Made by a program: the position numbers and the translations under genes. The notes under the pieces were generated by a model, which did not search any database, was not told the DNA's origin, and worked only from the letters and a program-made list of their open reading frames with translations. From DATBGO01 sp963695645 (GTDB lineage: Bacteria > Actinomycetota > Actinomycetes > Streptosporangiales > Streptosporangiaceae), in assembly GCA_963695645.1 (NCBI GenBank), contig CAVOHC010000005.1, positions 62,001 through 126,000 on the forward strand: a stretch of 64,000 nucleotides of DNA, written 5' to 3'. Shown piece by piece: positions 23,730 through 31,888 of the stretch. Within the stretch, counting starts at the first letter, position 1. Each line of letters starts with the position of its first letter.

Positions 23730-25139
23730 CTACACCTCGAACATCAGGTCAAGGTAGGCGCCGAGCATCCCGCGGACGAGCTCGTCGGGCAGCGCGGCGG
23801 CCATGCCGTAGACCGGGGCTATCCCGGTGTGAACGTCCGGGCTGGCCCGGACCTCCGCCAGGGAGGAGGCGAGATCGGCAAGGAACCGGTCGGCCACCCC
23901 CGGCAGGGTGTGCCGGAGCGTGATCGCGATATGCACGGCGGCTGGCCGCTGGAGCCCGTTAAGACTCCATCCCCTCCGCCCCATATTCTCCATGACCTGG
24001 AACACATCGAGGCCCTCGTCGGCCGCGAACGCGATGACCCACAGCGGATCGCCGAGCACCCGCAGCCCGGGGACGGCCGCGATGCCCGCACGGACCCGCG
24101 CGCCGGTCTCCAGGATCCGCCTGGCCGCGTCGAGGTAGCCCCGCTCGCCGATCGACACCAGTGCCGCCCAGCACTCGGCCGACAGCGCGCCGGGCCGGCT
24201 GCCGGCGAACGTCGGTGACAGGTACAGGCCGCCCGGCCAGTCGGTGACCGCGTAGAACTGGAACTGCCTGAGTTCCTTGCCCCGGTACAGCACGACCGAC
24301 GTGCCCTTCGCCGCGTAACCGTATTTGTGCGTGTCCGCCGACATCGAGGTCACGCCGGGCAGCCTGAAGTCGAACGGCGGGATCGGATAGCCCAGGCGCT
24401 CGGCCCACGGCACGATGAACCCGCCGAGGCAGGCATCGACGTGACAGCCCGCGCCGCGCTCGGCGGCCAGCGCGGCGAGCTGCGGGATCGGGTCGATCAC
24501 GCCGTGCGGGAAGCTCGGAGCCGACCCCACCACGACGGCCGTCCGGTCGGTCACGGCATCGGCCGTCGCGGCCAGGTCGGCCGTGAAGTCAGCATCGACG
24601 CCGACCCTGACCAGCTCCATGTCGAAGAACTTCGCGGCCTTGTCGAACGCGGCGTGCGCGGTGACCGGCGCGACGATCTGCGGCTCGGCGATGCCGCGGC
24701 GCTCCCTCGCGAAGTCCCGGTAGGCCTTCATCGCCAGCAGGATGCTCTCGGTCCCGCCCGAGCTCACCGCGCCGACCACCGGGGCTTCGGGAGCTGCGTG
24801 CTCCGCGCCGAGCATGTTCCCGGTCATCGAGACGATCTCCGCCTCGAACTTGGTGGCGCTCGGCCACAGATCCGGGTGCAGCGGGTTGCTCTGCGACTGC
24901 GCCGCATACACCCGGTTGAGGAACGCGATGTGCCCAGGATCACCGTGATAGACGGCCCCGGAGGCGAATCCGTCGCGCCAGCGGTGCTCCTCAGCCGCAG
25001 CGAGGCGCTCGACAAGCCCGGCGACCTCATCCCTGGGCAGGCCGTCCGCAGGCAGCCTGCGGAACGAGGGAAACGCGCCGCGGTAGGGCTTGAGCTGGGC
25101 ATCCAGGCTGGCCATGAACTCGCCAGGACCGGTCATCAT
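23730..25139 (-). CDS. PLP-dependent enzyme, sphingosine-1-phosphate lyase-like
   Basis: A 469-residue fold-type I PLP enzyme of the group II decarboxylase superfamily. GAVSSGGTESILLAMKAYRD is the phosphate-binding segment, His162 in VTAHAAFDKA stacks on PLP, CHVDACLGGFIVPW gives the Asp that contacts the ring nitrogen, and SADTHKYGYAAKGTSVVLY carries the Schiff-base Lys272. The HVDACLGGF, SAPSFPHGVIDPI and DTHKYG set is closer to sphingosine-1-phosphate lyase (Dpl1-type) than to glutamate decarboxylase. Lyases of this type cleave a phosphorylated amino-alcohol to an aldehyde and an aminoalkyl phosphate. Its start overlaps the MFS stop (ATGA), and the kinase follows after two bases. No membrane anchor is present, unlike the eukaryotic enzyme. 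Confidence 0.88.
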   Translation of the reverse strand: MMTGPGEFMASLDAQLKPYRGAFPSFRRLPADGLPRDEVAGLVERLAAAEEHRWRDGFASGAVYHGDPGHIAFLNRVYAAQSQSNPLHPDLWPSATKFEAEIVSMTGNMLGAEHAAPEAPVVGAVSSGGTESILLAMKAYRDFARERRGIAEPQIVAPVTAHAAFDKAAKFFDMELVRVGVDADFTADLAATADAVTDRTAVVVGSAPSFPHGVIDPIPQLAALAAERGAGCHVDACLGGFIVPWAERLGYPIPPFDFRLPGVTSMSADTHKYGYAAKGTSVVLYRGKELRQFQFYAVTDWPGGLYLSPTFAGSRPGALSAECWAALVSIGERGYLDAARRILETGARVRAGIAAVPGLRVLGDPLWVIAFAADEGLDVFQVMENMGRRGWSLNGLQRPAAVHIAITLRHTLPGVADRFLADLASSLAEVRASPDVHTGIAPVYGMAAALPDELVRGMLGAYLDLMFEV

Positions 25140-26332
25140 GGGCTCCTTTGCGCAGCGGCGCCCGCGGTTCGCGCCGGCAGCCTGGTGGCCAGCGCGGCCC
25201 CGACCAGCGCGGCTGCCGACAGGGCGCCGAGTGACAGGTACGGATTCCCGATCAGGCCCTGGACGATCAGCACCAGGACGACCCCACCGAGGTTCCCGGC
25301 GAGCAGCAGGAATCCTACAGCGGCGCCGGCCCGCTCAGGCCCCGCATGCAGCTCCGACCAGTCAAGCACCACGGGAAGGGCGGCCAGCAGGAAGAACCCT
25401 TCCACGAACAGCACGCAGCCGATGACGGCGGCATTGTGCACGGCCGCGATCACGAGGAACGCCAGCACCGACACGCTGACGGCGGTCTGCAGCATGGCCC
25501 GGCGCCGGTCCCGGGTCGCGACCGCCTGCGGCAGCACCGCGGCGCCGAGGATCCCGGCCGCCGTCATGATCGCGATCAGATAGCCGGCCGCGCCGCCCCG
25601 CCCGAAATGGCCGAGTATCGAATCGAGCCATGTCGCGACCGCGTTGAAGATGCCCATGCCGACGAAAAGCAGGCCGCCGAGCAGCCACATGAACCGGTCG
25701 CCACGGAGCCAGCGCAGCGACCCGCCGGCTGACGGGTCACCCGTGAACGCCGCCGGGGTGCGAACGGCGATCAGCACCCAGACGGCCGCGACGACGGCCA
25801 GCGCGGCCTGCGACCCGGCCAGCAGCCGGAGCCCGCCGGCATCCAGCAGCGGCCCCCCGGACAGCACCGCCGCGAGCACCCCGGCGAACAGCGCCACGCT
25901 GCCGACGGAGATGGCAGCCGTGCGTTCCTCCGGCGGGAAGTACCGCGCGGCGACCTTCGTGATCGAGTTCAGTACCAGCGGCTGGCCGGCCGCGATCACG
26001 AACTGCCCGGCGAAGGCCCACCCGTACGAGTCCGGGCCCGCCAGCCGCATCAGCGCGCCGGCGCCGGTGAGGATCGCACCGACCGACAGCGCCCGCCCGA
26101 ACCTGACGTCGAGCCACCGGCCGGCGGGCAGCGCCAAGACCACGTACATCAGCGGGAAGATCGCGGCGAGGTCGCCGACGGCACCCTCGGAGACGCCCAT
26201 CGCCCGGTGCGCCTGCGCCGTGATCGGCGCGTACGACAGCCACAGCAGCTGGGTGCACGCGGCCAGCAGGCCGTAGCCGGCCAGGATCGCCCACCGGCTG
26301 GTTCGCACTGACGTGACGCTTCGCGTGACCAT
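25136..26332 (-). CDS. MFS transporter of the lyase/kinase operon
   Basis: A 398-residue MFS protein with about 12 membrane helices; first gene of a three-gene operon and translationally coupled to the PLP enzyme through ATGA. RWAILAGYGLLAACTQLLWL is helix 1, ALPAGRWLDVRFGRALSVGA the motif A loop, and RDRRRAMLQTAVSVSVLAFL the equivalent loop in the second half. It resembles the nitrate/CP/oxalate-formate-like importers rather than drug exporters, which agrees with catabolic neighbours. Start chosen at MVTRSVTSV (ATG 26330-26332); AGGGG abuts it closely, so an upstream GTG at 26362 cannot be ruled out. Confidence 0.85.
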   Translation of the reverse strand: MVTRSVTSVRTSRWAILAGYGLLAACTQLLWLSYAPITAQAHRAMGVSEGAVGDLAAIFPLMYVVLALPAGRWLDVRFGRALSVGAILTGAGALMRLAGPDSYGWAFAGQFVIAAGQPLVLNSITKVAARYFPPEERTAAISVGSVALFAGVLAAVLSGGPLLDAGGLRLLAGSQAALAVVAAVWVLIAVRTPAAFTGDPSAGGSLRWLRGDRFMWLLGGLLFVGMGIFNAVATWLDSILGHFGRGGAAGYLIAIMTAAGILGAAVLPQAVATRDRRRAMLQTAVSVSVLAFLVIAAVHNAAVIGCVLFVEGFFLLAALPVVLDWSELHAGPERAGAAVGFLLLAGNLGGVVLVLIVQGLIGNPYLSLGALSAAALVGAALATRLPARTAGAAAQRSP

Positions 26333-26464
26333 CCCCCTAGGCTGTCCGTACCCGCCAGGCACCTGGGGCCATCCTTGCTCTTGACCGGCCAGCGCGCCAC
26401 AGGTGGCTCAGCGCGCGCGGGAGCAGCGGTCGCCTTCGTCGTCCATGACGGGGCTCGGTGGCCT

Positions 26465-27907
26465 TCAGGATGCTGGCACGGTTAGTTCCTGGCGCCCTGA
26501 GGCGGGCAGGACGTGCACCTCAGCGCTGCCCGCCCGGCGGCCGAGTTCGCGCACGACGGGGCGCCGGCCCGCGGGGGCGTCGGCATCGCGGGCCAGCACC
26601 AGCTCGGTTGCCTGGTGCTGGCGTGCGAATTCGGCCAGGGCAGCGGCCACGTGCGTCCCCTTCAGCCGGACAAACTCCCCGCCAAGCTGCGACGTCAGCG
26701 CCGCATAACCGGCCAGCACCCGCTCCAGCTCGGCCGACGGTGCGCGTTGCAGGACGACTGCCACCCGGAAGTCCCCTGCCAGCTGGGCGGCCAGTGCTGC
26801 CGAGCGCCTGATCAGCGACTCCATGCCGGCCCGCGGCGCGGCGCAGGCGAGGATGCCGGGCAGCTGCCCCGAACCGGCGGTGAGGCCGGCCTGCCGGTAT
26901 CCGGCCAGCCGGTGGTCGGCATGCTCGGCCACCAACTTGAACGCCTGCTCGCGCAGGGCGTCGAGCCTTCCTAGCGCGTAATCCCCCCGCAACGCCTGCT
27001 CGATCTCCGCCGCAGGAACGATCTCGCCGCGCCGCACCCGGTCGGCGAGCACCGAAGGCGGTGCGTCCACCAGCTCGACTTCATCGGCCAGCGCGACGAC
27101 CGCCGCTTCATCCAGCGCGCCGCCGCCATCGCCATCGCCATCGCGCGGGCCGGCGTCGGCCGCGCCATCGCGGCTGTGCAGGCTACCGAGGTGCACTGTG
27201 GCGATCACGGTGATGCCGGCCTGAGCGAGCCGCCGTGCGGCGGCGAATCGGCTCTCCCCGCCCGGATCGGTAACCGACAGATCGTCGATACAGACCACTT
27301 CGGGCTGCCGGGCCAGGACTGCGTCGGCGTCGAGCTTGGTCCCGTCGCCGATCATCTCCAGGCCGTCGAGCAGCGCGCTCACCCCTTCCCTGCCTCGGCT
27401 GTCAACCGCCGCGACCACCACATCCGAGCCGCGCGACCGCCGCCGTCCTGCCTCTTCGAGCATTGCGGTCGTGATGCCGCAGCCAGCCGCGTAACCCAGA
27501 TAGAGCCGGACGGCACCCCGCGGGCGCCGTGCCGTTGCGGGAGCGCCGTCCTGCCGGTCCCCGCTGCCAGCGTCGCCGCCCCCGGGCGCGGACAGGCCGG
27601 CGGTGATGTGCAGGTGGGCGTCGGGCAGCTGGTCTGCCAGCTGCTCGAGCAGGCTGACCCGCCAGCGCTGCAGCTGCCTGGCGGCCGGCGTGGCCACGAC
27701 CAGGTGCCCCGCACCCGTCTCCCGGACGGCCTGCGCGATCGTCGCGGCCGCATCCCGCCCCTCGCGGACGATGACCCCGGCTCCCGAGTCACCCGCTGCG
27801 GACCGGATAGCGGCAGCGCCGTCACCCGCCGCGCGGGCGGGCTGCTTCAGCGCGAGCACCGTGCATTTCGCGCCACTGCGCCTGGCCAGCCGGAGGCCGC
27901 GTTGCAC
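26465..27907 (-). CDS. KdpD-USP module, probable C-terminal part of the ABC-KdpD protein
   Basis: A 480-residue frame that continues the protein encoded at 27847-30000 after a one-base shift. Residues 1-110 are a USP-like domain (GLRLARRSGAKCTVLALKQP). Then a second KdpD-like domain begins with RGAVRLYLGYAAGCGITTAM, whose Walker A has Ile where the invariant Lys should be, followed by LDADAVLARQPEVVCIDDLS and QAGITVIATVHLGSL. A second USP-like domain closes the protein (GILACAAPRAGMESLIRRSA to REL, GSAEVHVLPASG). The in-frame GTG at 27905-27907 lies inside the first USP fold, so it is a poor natural start; a single base added near 27935 fuses it to the upstream gene as VLVAVAER-ALADALVQRG. 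Alternatively, a separate subunit made by reinitiation. Confidence 0.7.
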   Translation of the reverse strand: MQRGLRLARRSGAKCTVLALKQPARAAGDGAAAIRSAAGDSGAGVIVREGRDAAATIAQAVRETGAGHLVVATPAARQLQRWRVSLLEQLADQLPDAHLHITAGLSAPGGGDAGSGDRQDGAPATARRPRGAVRLYLGYAAGCGITTAMLEEAGRRRSRGSDVVVAAVDSRGREGVSALLDGLEMIGDGTKLDADAVLARQPEVVCIDDLSVTDPGGESRFAAARRLAQAGITVIATVHLGSLHSRDGAADAGPRDGDGDGGGALDEAAVVALADEVELVDAPPSVLADRVRRGEIVPAAEIEQALRGDYALGRLDALREQAFKLVAEHADHRLAGYRQAGLTAGSGQLPGILACAAPRAGMESLIRRSAALAAQLAGDFRVAVVLQRAPSAELERVLAGYAALTSQLGGEFVRLKGTHVAAALAEFARQHQATELVLARDADAPAGRRPVVRELGRRAGSAEVHVLPASGRQELTVPAS

Positions 27908-30000
27908 CAGCGCATCGGCCAGGGCCGCTCGGCAACGGCCACCAATACGTCCGGCGGCTCCCGGCGCGCGGCGGTGCTGGGCGCGGTCAGCGTCTCCGCC
28001 ACGATCCGCAGCCCGACCTCGCGCAGCGCGGCGAGGCTCGCCGTCCGGAACAAGCCGCCAAGCGCCTCAGGCACCTGGGCGGCCGGGTAGATGTTGCCGT
28101 GCCCTAGCCGCTTGCGCAGCGCTTCGGGCGAGCTGTCAACGAACCTGATGTCATCGGCTTGGCGCAGGGCCGCGTCAGGCACCGTGGCCGCCGGCCGCTC
28201 TCCCGTTATCTCGGCAACGGTCGCGGCAGCCCGCTCTGTGTCGGATACGTCGACGGTGCTGATCACGTCGATCCCGGCGTCCCGCAGCGCCGCGATGGCT
28301 GCCGCATGCTGGCCGAAATCGTCCACGAGCACGACAGCCGGCTTGCGCGCGAGCACGGCGTCGAGGTCCATCTCCCCCCGGCTGTGTTGGCCCTCGCGGC
28401 TGTCTTGCCCCTCGCGGCTGTCCTGGCCCTCGCCGCCCTGGCCCTCGCGGCTGCCCTGCTCCGCACCCCCGCCCCCGGCCCGGCGCGCCGGGACGATCTC
28501 AAGCCCGCCGATGGCCTCGGCGGTGCGGGGGCGCCCGCGGGTTTGCACGAAGCCGATCACCACGTCCTCGCCCCTGTCCCGCAGCGCTCGGCCCTCGCGC
28601 AGCATCGTGAAAGTCTTGCCGGAACCAGGCGCGGCGCCCAGGTAAAGGTGCAGGGTTCCCCGCGGGACCGGCTCCGGCAGGTCCGGCAGGGCGGCACCGA
28701 TGCCGTGATCCTCGCGGATGATCTGGCCGCGGGTCGCGTCGTAGGCGTAAAGCTCGGCATAGCGGCCCCAGTTCACCGCTACGTCAAGCTGCCTGGCTGC
28801 CTCGTCCTCGCCGTAACTGGTGCGCAAGACGTCGGTGAAGAAGCCAGCAGGCAGGTTGCCGTCGACGCTGCCGCGCAATGCCTGGTAGATCGTGCGCACC
28901 AGCGGCGCGCGGTCCAGCGACGCCCTGGCGAAGATCTCCTTGCTGTCCTGGATGCTGGCGCCGGCGAAGACCCTGCCGCCGCCCGACAGCGCCAGCCGCT
29001 CGCCGCTGAGATCGGCGAACCCGAGCAGTACCAGTGCGTCGACGAGCGGCAGCAGCTCGTCGACCTCAAGGCCCAGGTTGTCGGCCAGGTCGGGGAGGTC
29101 AGCCGCGCCGTCATGCCGGCCGAGCAGGATCTCGGCGAGGCCGGACAGCCCGTCCACGGTGGCTTGCGGCAGCGGCGAATCGCCGAGGGTGCCCGGGCCG
29201 CCGGCCGGCCGGGCGGGGGGCGCGGCCGGCGCGCTGTCGCGCTGCGTCATCATCCGGTAAATCTGGTCGACGAGCGCCTCGTAGTCCGGCGTTCGCCTAC
29301 GACGCGGCCTGGCGAGCGGGTTACGCATGTCTGCCCTGATCCGGCCGGGGTTGGTGCCCAGGACGAGGATCCGGTCGGCGAGCAGGACAGCTTCCTCGAT
29401 GTTGTGCGTGACCATGACGATGGCTTTGGTCGGGAACCGCTGGCCCTCCCAGAGCTCCAGCAGCTCGCCGCGCAGGTTCTCGGCCGTCAGCACGTCCAGC
29501 GCACTGAACGGCTCATCCATGAGCAGCGCCGCAGGCTCCACCACCAGTGCCCGAGCGAACCCGACCCGTTGGCGCATGCCTCCCGACAGCTCTTTGGGAT
29601 AGGCGGACTCATAGCCGTCCAGGCCCACGATGTCGATCACATGCAGCGCCCGCCTGGATCGCTCAGCCGGCGGAACGCCGCGCGCCTCCAGGCCGATCTC
29701 GACGTTCTGCTGCACGGTTAGCCACGGCAGCAGCGCGAAGGTCTGGAACACCATGGTGGTGTCCCGGTTGCAGCCGGTCAGCAGCTTCCCGCGGAACAGC
29801 ACCTCGCCGTCGGTCGGCGCGATCAGTCCGGCAATGCACCGCAGCAGGGTCGACTTGCCGCTGCCGCTGCGGCCAAGGAGCGCGACGAACTCGCCCTCCT
29901 CGACGGCCAGGGTGATCCCGTCGAGCACGGGCACCCAGCGGCCGTCCGGCCCGGAGAACGACTTGCTCAGGGCCTTGACGCTGATCAGCGGGCTGGTCAT
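27847..30000 (-). CDS. ABC transporter ATPase fused to AAA-associated and KdpD sensor domains
   Basis: A 717-residue protein. Residues 1-230 are an ABC ATPase of the nitrate/sulfonate/taurine type: Walker A GRSGSGKST 43-51, Gln86, LSGGMRQR 138-145, Walker B LLMDEPFSALD 159-169, His199. Residues 285-430 are the AAA-associated domain known from some such ATPases. Residues 448-670 are a KdpD domain: LHLYLGAAPGSGKTFTML with intact Walker A, MDLDAVLARKPAVVLVDDFG, DAGIDVISTVDVSDTE, ADDIRFVDSSPEALRKRLGH. A Gly/Glu/Gln/Ser-rich insert occupies 508-543. DVLVAVAE then starts a USP domain and the frame shifts. Start ATG overlaps the permease stop (ATGA). Presumably energises and gates the adjacent permease. 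KdpD-USP regions normally sit on a histidine kinase; here no kinase is present. Confidence 0.88.
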   Translation of the reverse strand: MTSPLISVKALSKSFSGPDGRWVPVLDGITLAVEEGEFVALLGRSGSGKSTLLRCIAGLIAPTDGEVLFRGKLLTGCNRDTTMVFQTFALLPWLTVQQNVEIGLEARGVPPAERSRRALHVIDIVGLDGYESAYPKELSGGMRQRVGFARALVVEPAALLMDEPFSALDVLTAENLRGELLELWEGQRFPTKAIVMVTHNIEEAVLLADRILVLGTNPGRIRADMRNPLARPRRRRTPDYEALVDQIYRMMTQRDSAPAAPPARPAGGPGTLGDSPLPQATVDGLSGLAEILLGRHDGAADLPDLADNLGLEVDELLPLVDALVLLGFADLSGERLALSGGGRVFAGASIQDSKEIFARASLDRAPLVRTIYQALRGSVDGNLPAGFFTDVLRTSYGEDEAARQLDVAVNWGRYAELYAYDATRGQIIREDHGIGAALPDLPEPVPRGTLHLYLGAAPGSGKTFTMLREGRALRDRGEDVVIGFVQTRGRPRTAEAIGGLEIVPARRAGGGGAEQGSREGQGGEGQDSREGQDSREGQHSRGEMDLDAVLARKPAVVLVDDFGQHAAAIAALRDAGIDVISTVDVSDTERAAATVAEITGERPAATVPDAALRQADDIRFVDSSPEALRKRLGHGNIYPAAQVPEALGGLFRTASLAALREVGLRIVAETLTAPSTAARREPPDVLVAVAERPWPMRWCNAASGWPGAVARNARCSR
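28375..28470. repeat. Tandem EGQDSR-coding repeats in the KdpD domain
   Basis: Within the ABC-KdpD gene, imperfect 15-18-bp units (CTCGCGGCTGTCTTGCCC and close variants) encode SREGQGGEGQDSREGQDSRE. This low-complexity insert interrupts the KdpD domain where canonical KdpD has only a short loop, and is a likely site of copy-number variation. Confidence 0.7.
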
Positions 30001-31739
30001 GCGAGCGTGTATTTCGACTCGGCGATGCTGTACAGCCGTCGCCACAGCAGCGCGTTCAGCCCGGTGACGTAGACGGCCATGACCAGGATGCCCGCGATGA
30101 TCTCGTGGAAGTTGTTGCGGGCGGTCGCCTCGGCGATGTAGCTGCCGAGGCCGCTGGCCTTGAGCACCTGCCGGTTGTAGATGACAATCTCGGCGACGAT
30201 GGAGGCGTTCCAGGCGCCGCCAGCCGCGGTGATCGCGCCGGTGACATAGGCGGGGAAGACGGCCGGCAGGATCATCCGCCGCCAGCGCTCCCGGCCGTGC
30301 ACGCCGAGGTTGTCCATGGCGTCCTTGAGGTCGGACGGGACCGCGCTGGCACCGGCGATCACGTTGAACAGGACATACCACTGGGTGCCCAGGGCCATCA
30401 GCAGGATGCTGCCGTAGTTCAGGCTGAGCCCGATGTCCAGGAAGATAACAATTGCGAACGGGAAGATGAAGTTTGCCGGAAAACTCGCGAACACCTGCAC
30501 GACTGGCTGCAGGTACTGGGCGACCCGCGGATTGAAGCCGATCCAGACGCCGGCCGGCACCCAGATCACCGACGCCGCCGCCACCGCCACGGCTACCCGC
30601 AGGAAGGTCAGGAAGCCGAGGCCGAAGGCCTGGCCGAGGACGCCCAGGCCCTGCTGCCCGGCGGCGATATAGGCGAGCATGCTGTACAGGCCGTATCCCA
30701 GCACGGCGGCGACCACCGCCGCGAAAGCGAAGTCCGCGGCGCGCCGCCGGGCGGCGTGGCTGACCAGGCTGCGGTCGTCGACACCGGTAACGGCTGCCAT
30801 CAGCTGGTTGACCGGTCCGGCGATGGCCCGCCTGCCCTGGCCGGCCAGGGCCGGCCAGCTGGATCTCAGCAAGGCACTGAGGACCAGGGACCGGGGCTTC
30901 TGGCTGGCCTCCGTCTGCTCGAGGCGGAAGCGCTCCACGTGGGCCACCATGGGCCGCCAGAACACGACGTTGACCACCAGGATCATAATGATCATGGTGA
31001 CGATGCCCCAGACGACGTGCCCGAGCCGGCCTTGCTCTACGGCTACGCCGACGTAGGAGCCCACTCCGGGCAGGGTGTACCGGTGGCCGCCCACGATGAT
31101 CAGCTCGGACGCGGTGAGGAAGAACCAGCTGCCGCCGAAGCTCATCATCCCGTTCCATACCAGCCCGATCGCGCCGCCGGGCACGTCGACGGTCCAGAAC
31201 CGCTTCCACCGCGACAGCCCCATGAGCCTGCTCGCCTCGTCAAGCTCGGCGGACTGGGTGACCAGCGAGTGGTAGAAGGAGAACGTGATGTTCCAGGCCT
31301 GGGAGGTGAAGACCGCGAAGATCGCGGCGGCCTCCAGGCCCAGCTGGGAGCCGGGGAACAGAGCGAGGAAGAACGTCACGGTGACGGCGAGGAAGCCTAG
31401 CACCGGCACCGACTGCAGGATGTCCAGAGCCGGGATCAGCACCCGCCTGGCACGCCTGCTCCGCGCGGCCGCGTAGGCGTAGCCGAAGCTGAACGCATAG
31501 GCGAAGAACAGCGCGATGAACATGCGCAGCAGGCTGCGAGCGGCGTAGTAGGGCAGCCGCGACGGTGACGTATCGATCGTCATGGCCTGGCTTGGATGGA
31601 GCGGGACCCGAGCGCTTGCGCCCACCCGGACGACCGCGTAGAGCAGCAGGAAGACGCCCGCGCCGACCACGGCGTCCATCGGCCGGAACTGCAGCCTTCG
31701 CAGCGAGTCCCGGCTGGGAAAGGTGGGCGTGACCGCCAT
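29997..31739 (-). CDS. ABC transporter permease, two fused transmembrane domains
   Basis: A 580-residue integral membrane protein with two binding-protein-dependent permease domains in tandem. The first (about residues 65-270) contains the coupling EAA loop DEASRLMGLSRWKRFWTVD; a linker at 275-340 is hydrophilic; the second (about 340-575) contains DAMDNLGVHGRERWRRMILP. Both loops keep the EAA-x3-G pattern that contacts the ATPase. The TGA overlaps the ATG of the ABC-KdpD protein, so a 2:1 or balanced complex is co-translated. The resemblance is to nitrate/sulfonate/bicarbonate-type permeases. No substrate-binding protein gene lies nearby, which leaves import versus export open. Start ATG at 31737-31739; divergent from phoU. 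Confidence 0.88.
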   Translation of the reverse strand: MAVTPTFPSRDSLRRLQFRPMDAVVGAGVFLLLYAVVRVGASARVPLHPSQAMTIDTSPSRLPYYAARSLLRMFIALFFAYAFSFGYAYAAARSRRARRVLIPALDILQSVPVLGFLAVTVTFFLALFPGSQLGLEAAAIFAVFTSQAWNITFSFYHSLVTQSAELDEASRLMGLSRWKRFWTVDVPGGAIGLVWNGMMSFGGSWFFLTASELIIVGGHRYTLPGVGSYVGVAVEQGRLGHVVWGIVTMIIMILVVNVVFWRPMVAHVERFRLEQTEASQKPRSLVLSALLRSSWPALAGQGRRAIAGPVNQLMAAVTGVDDRSLVSHAARRRAADFAFAAVVAAVLGYGLYSMLAYIAAGQQGLGVLGQAFGLGFLTFLRVAVAVAAASVIWVPAGVWIGFNPRVAQYLQPVVQVFASFPANFIFPFAIVIFLDIGLSLNYGSILLMALGTQWYVLFNVIAGASAVPSDLKDAMDNLGVHGRERWRRMILPAVFPAYVTGAITAAGGAWNASIVAEIVIYNRQVLKASGLGSYIAEATARNNFHEIIAGILVMAVYVTGLNALLWRRLYSIAESKYTLA

Positions 31740-31888
31740 GCGATGGCTCCGATCGGCGCAGTAGCCAGGGAATGTGCACCATCATGCAGGTGCCGATGAG
31801 CGAATCTCTAGCTACCGGACGCAGGCGATGCCGACTGTTCACCGTGCCTGGCTGGTTGACGGACTTGGGCGGCCCGTAGGCTCTGACT

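Noticed and set aside
28159..29721. 520-codon plus-strand frame opposite the ABC-KdpD gene
   Set aside because: Shadow frame without domains, produced by high third-position GC of the real gene.
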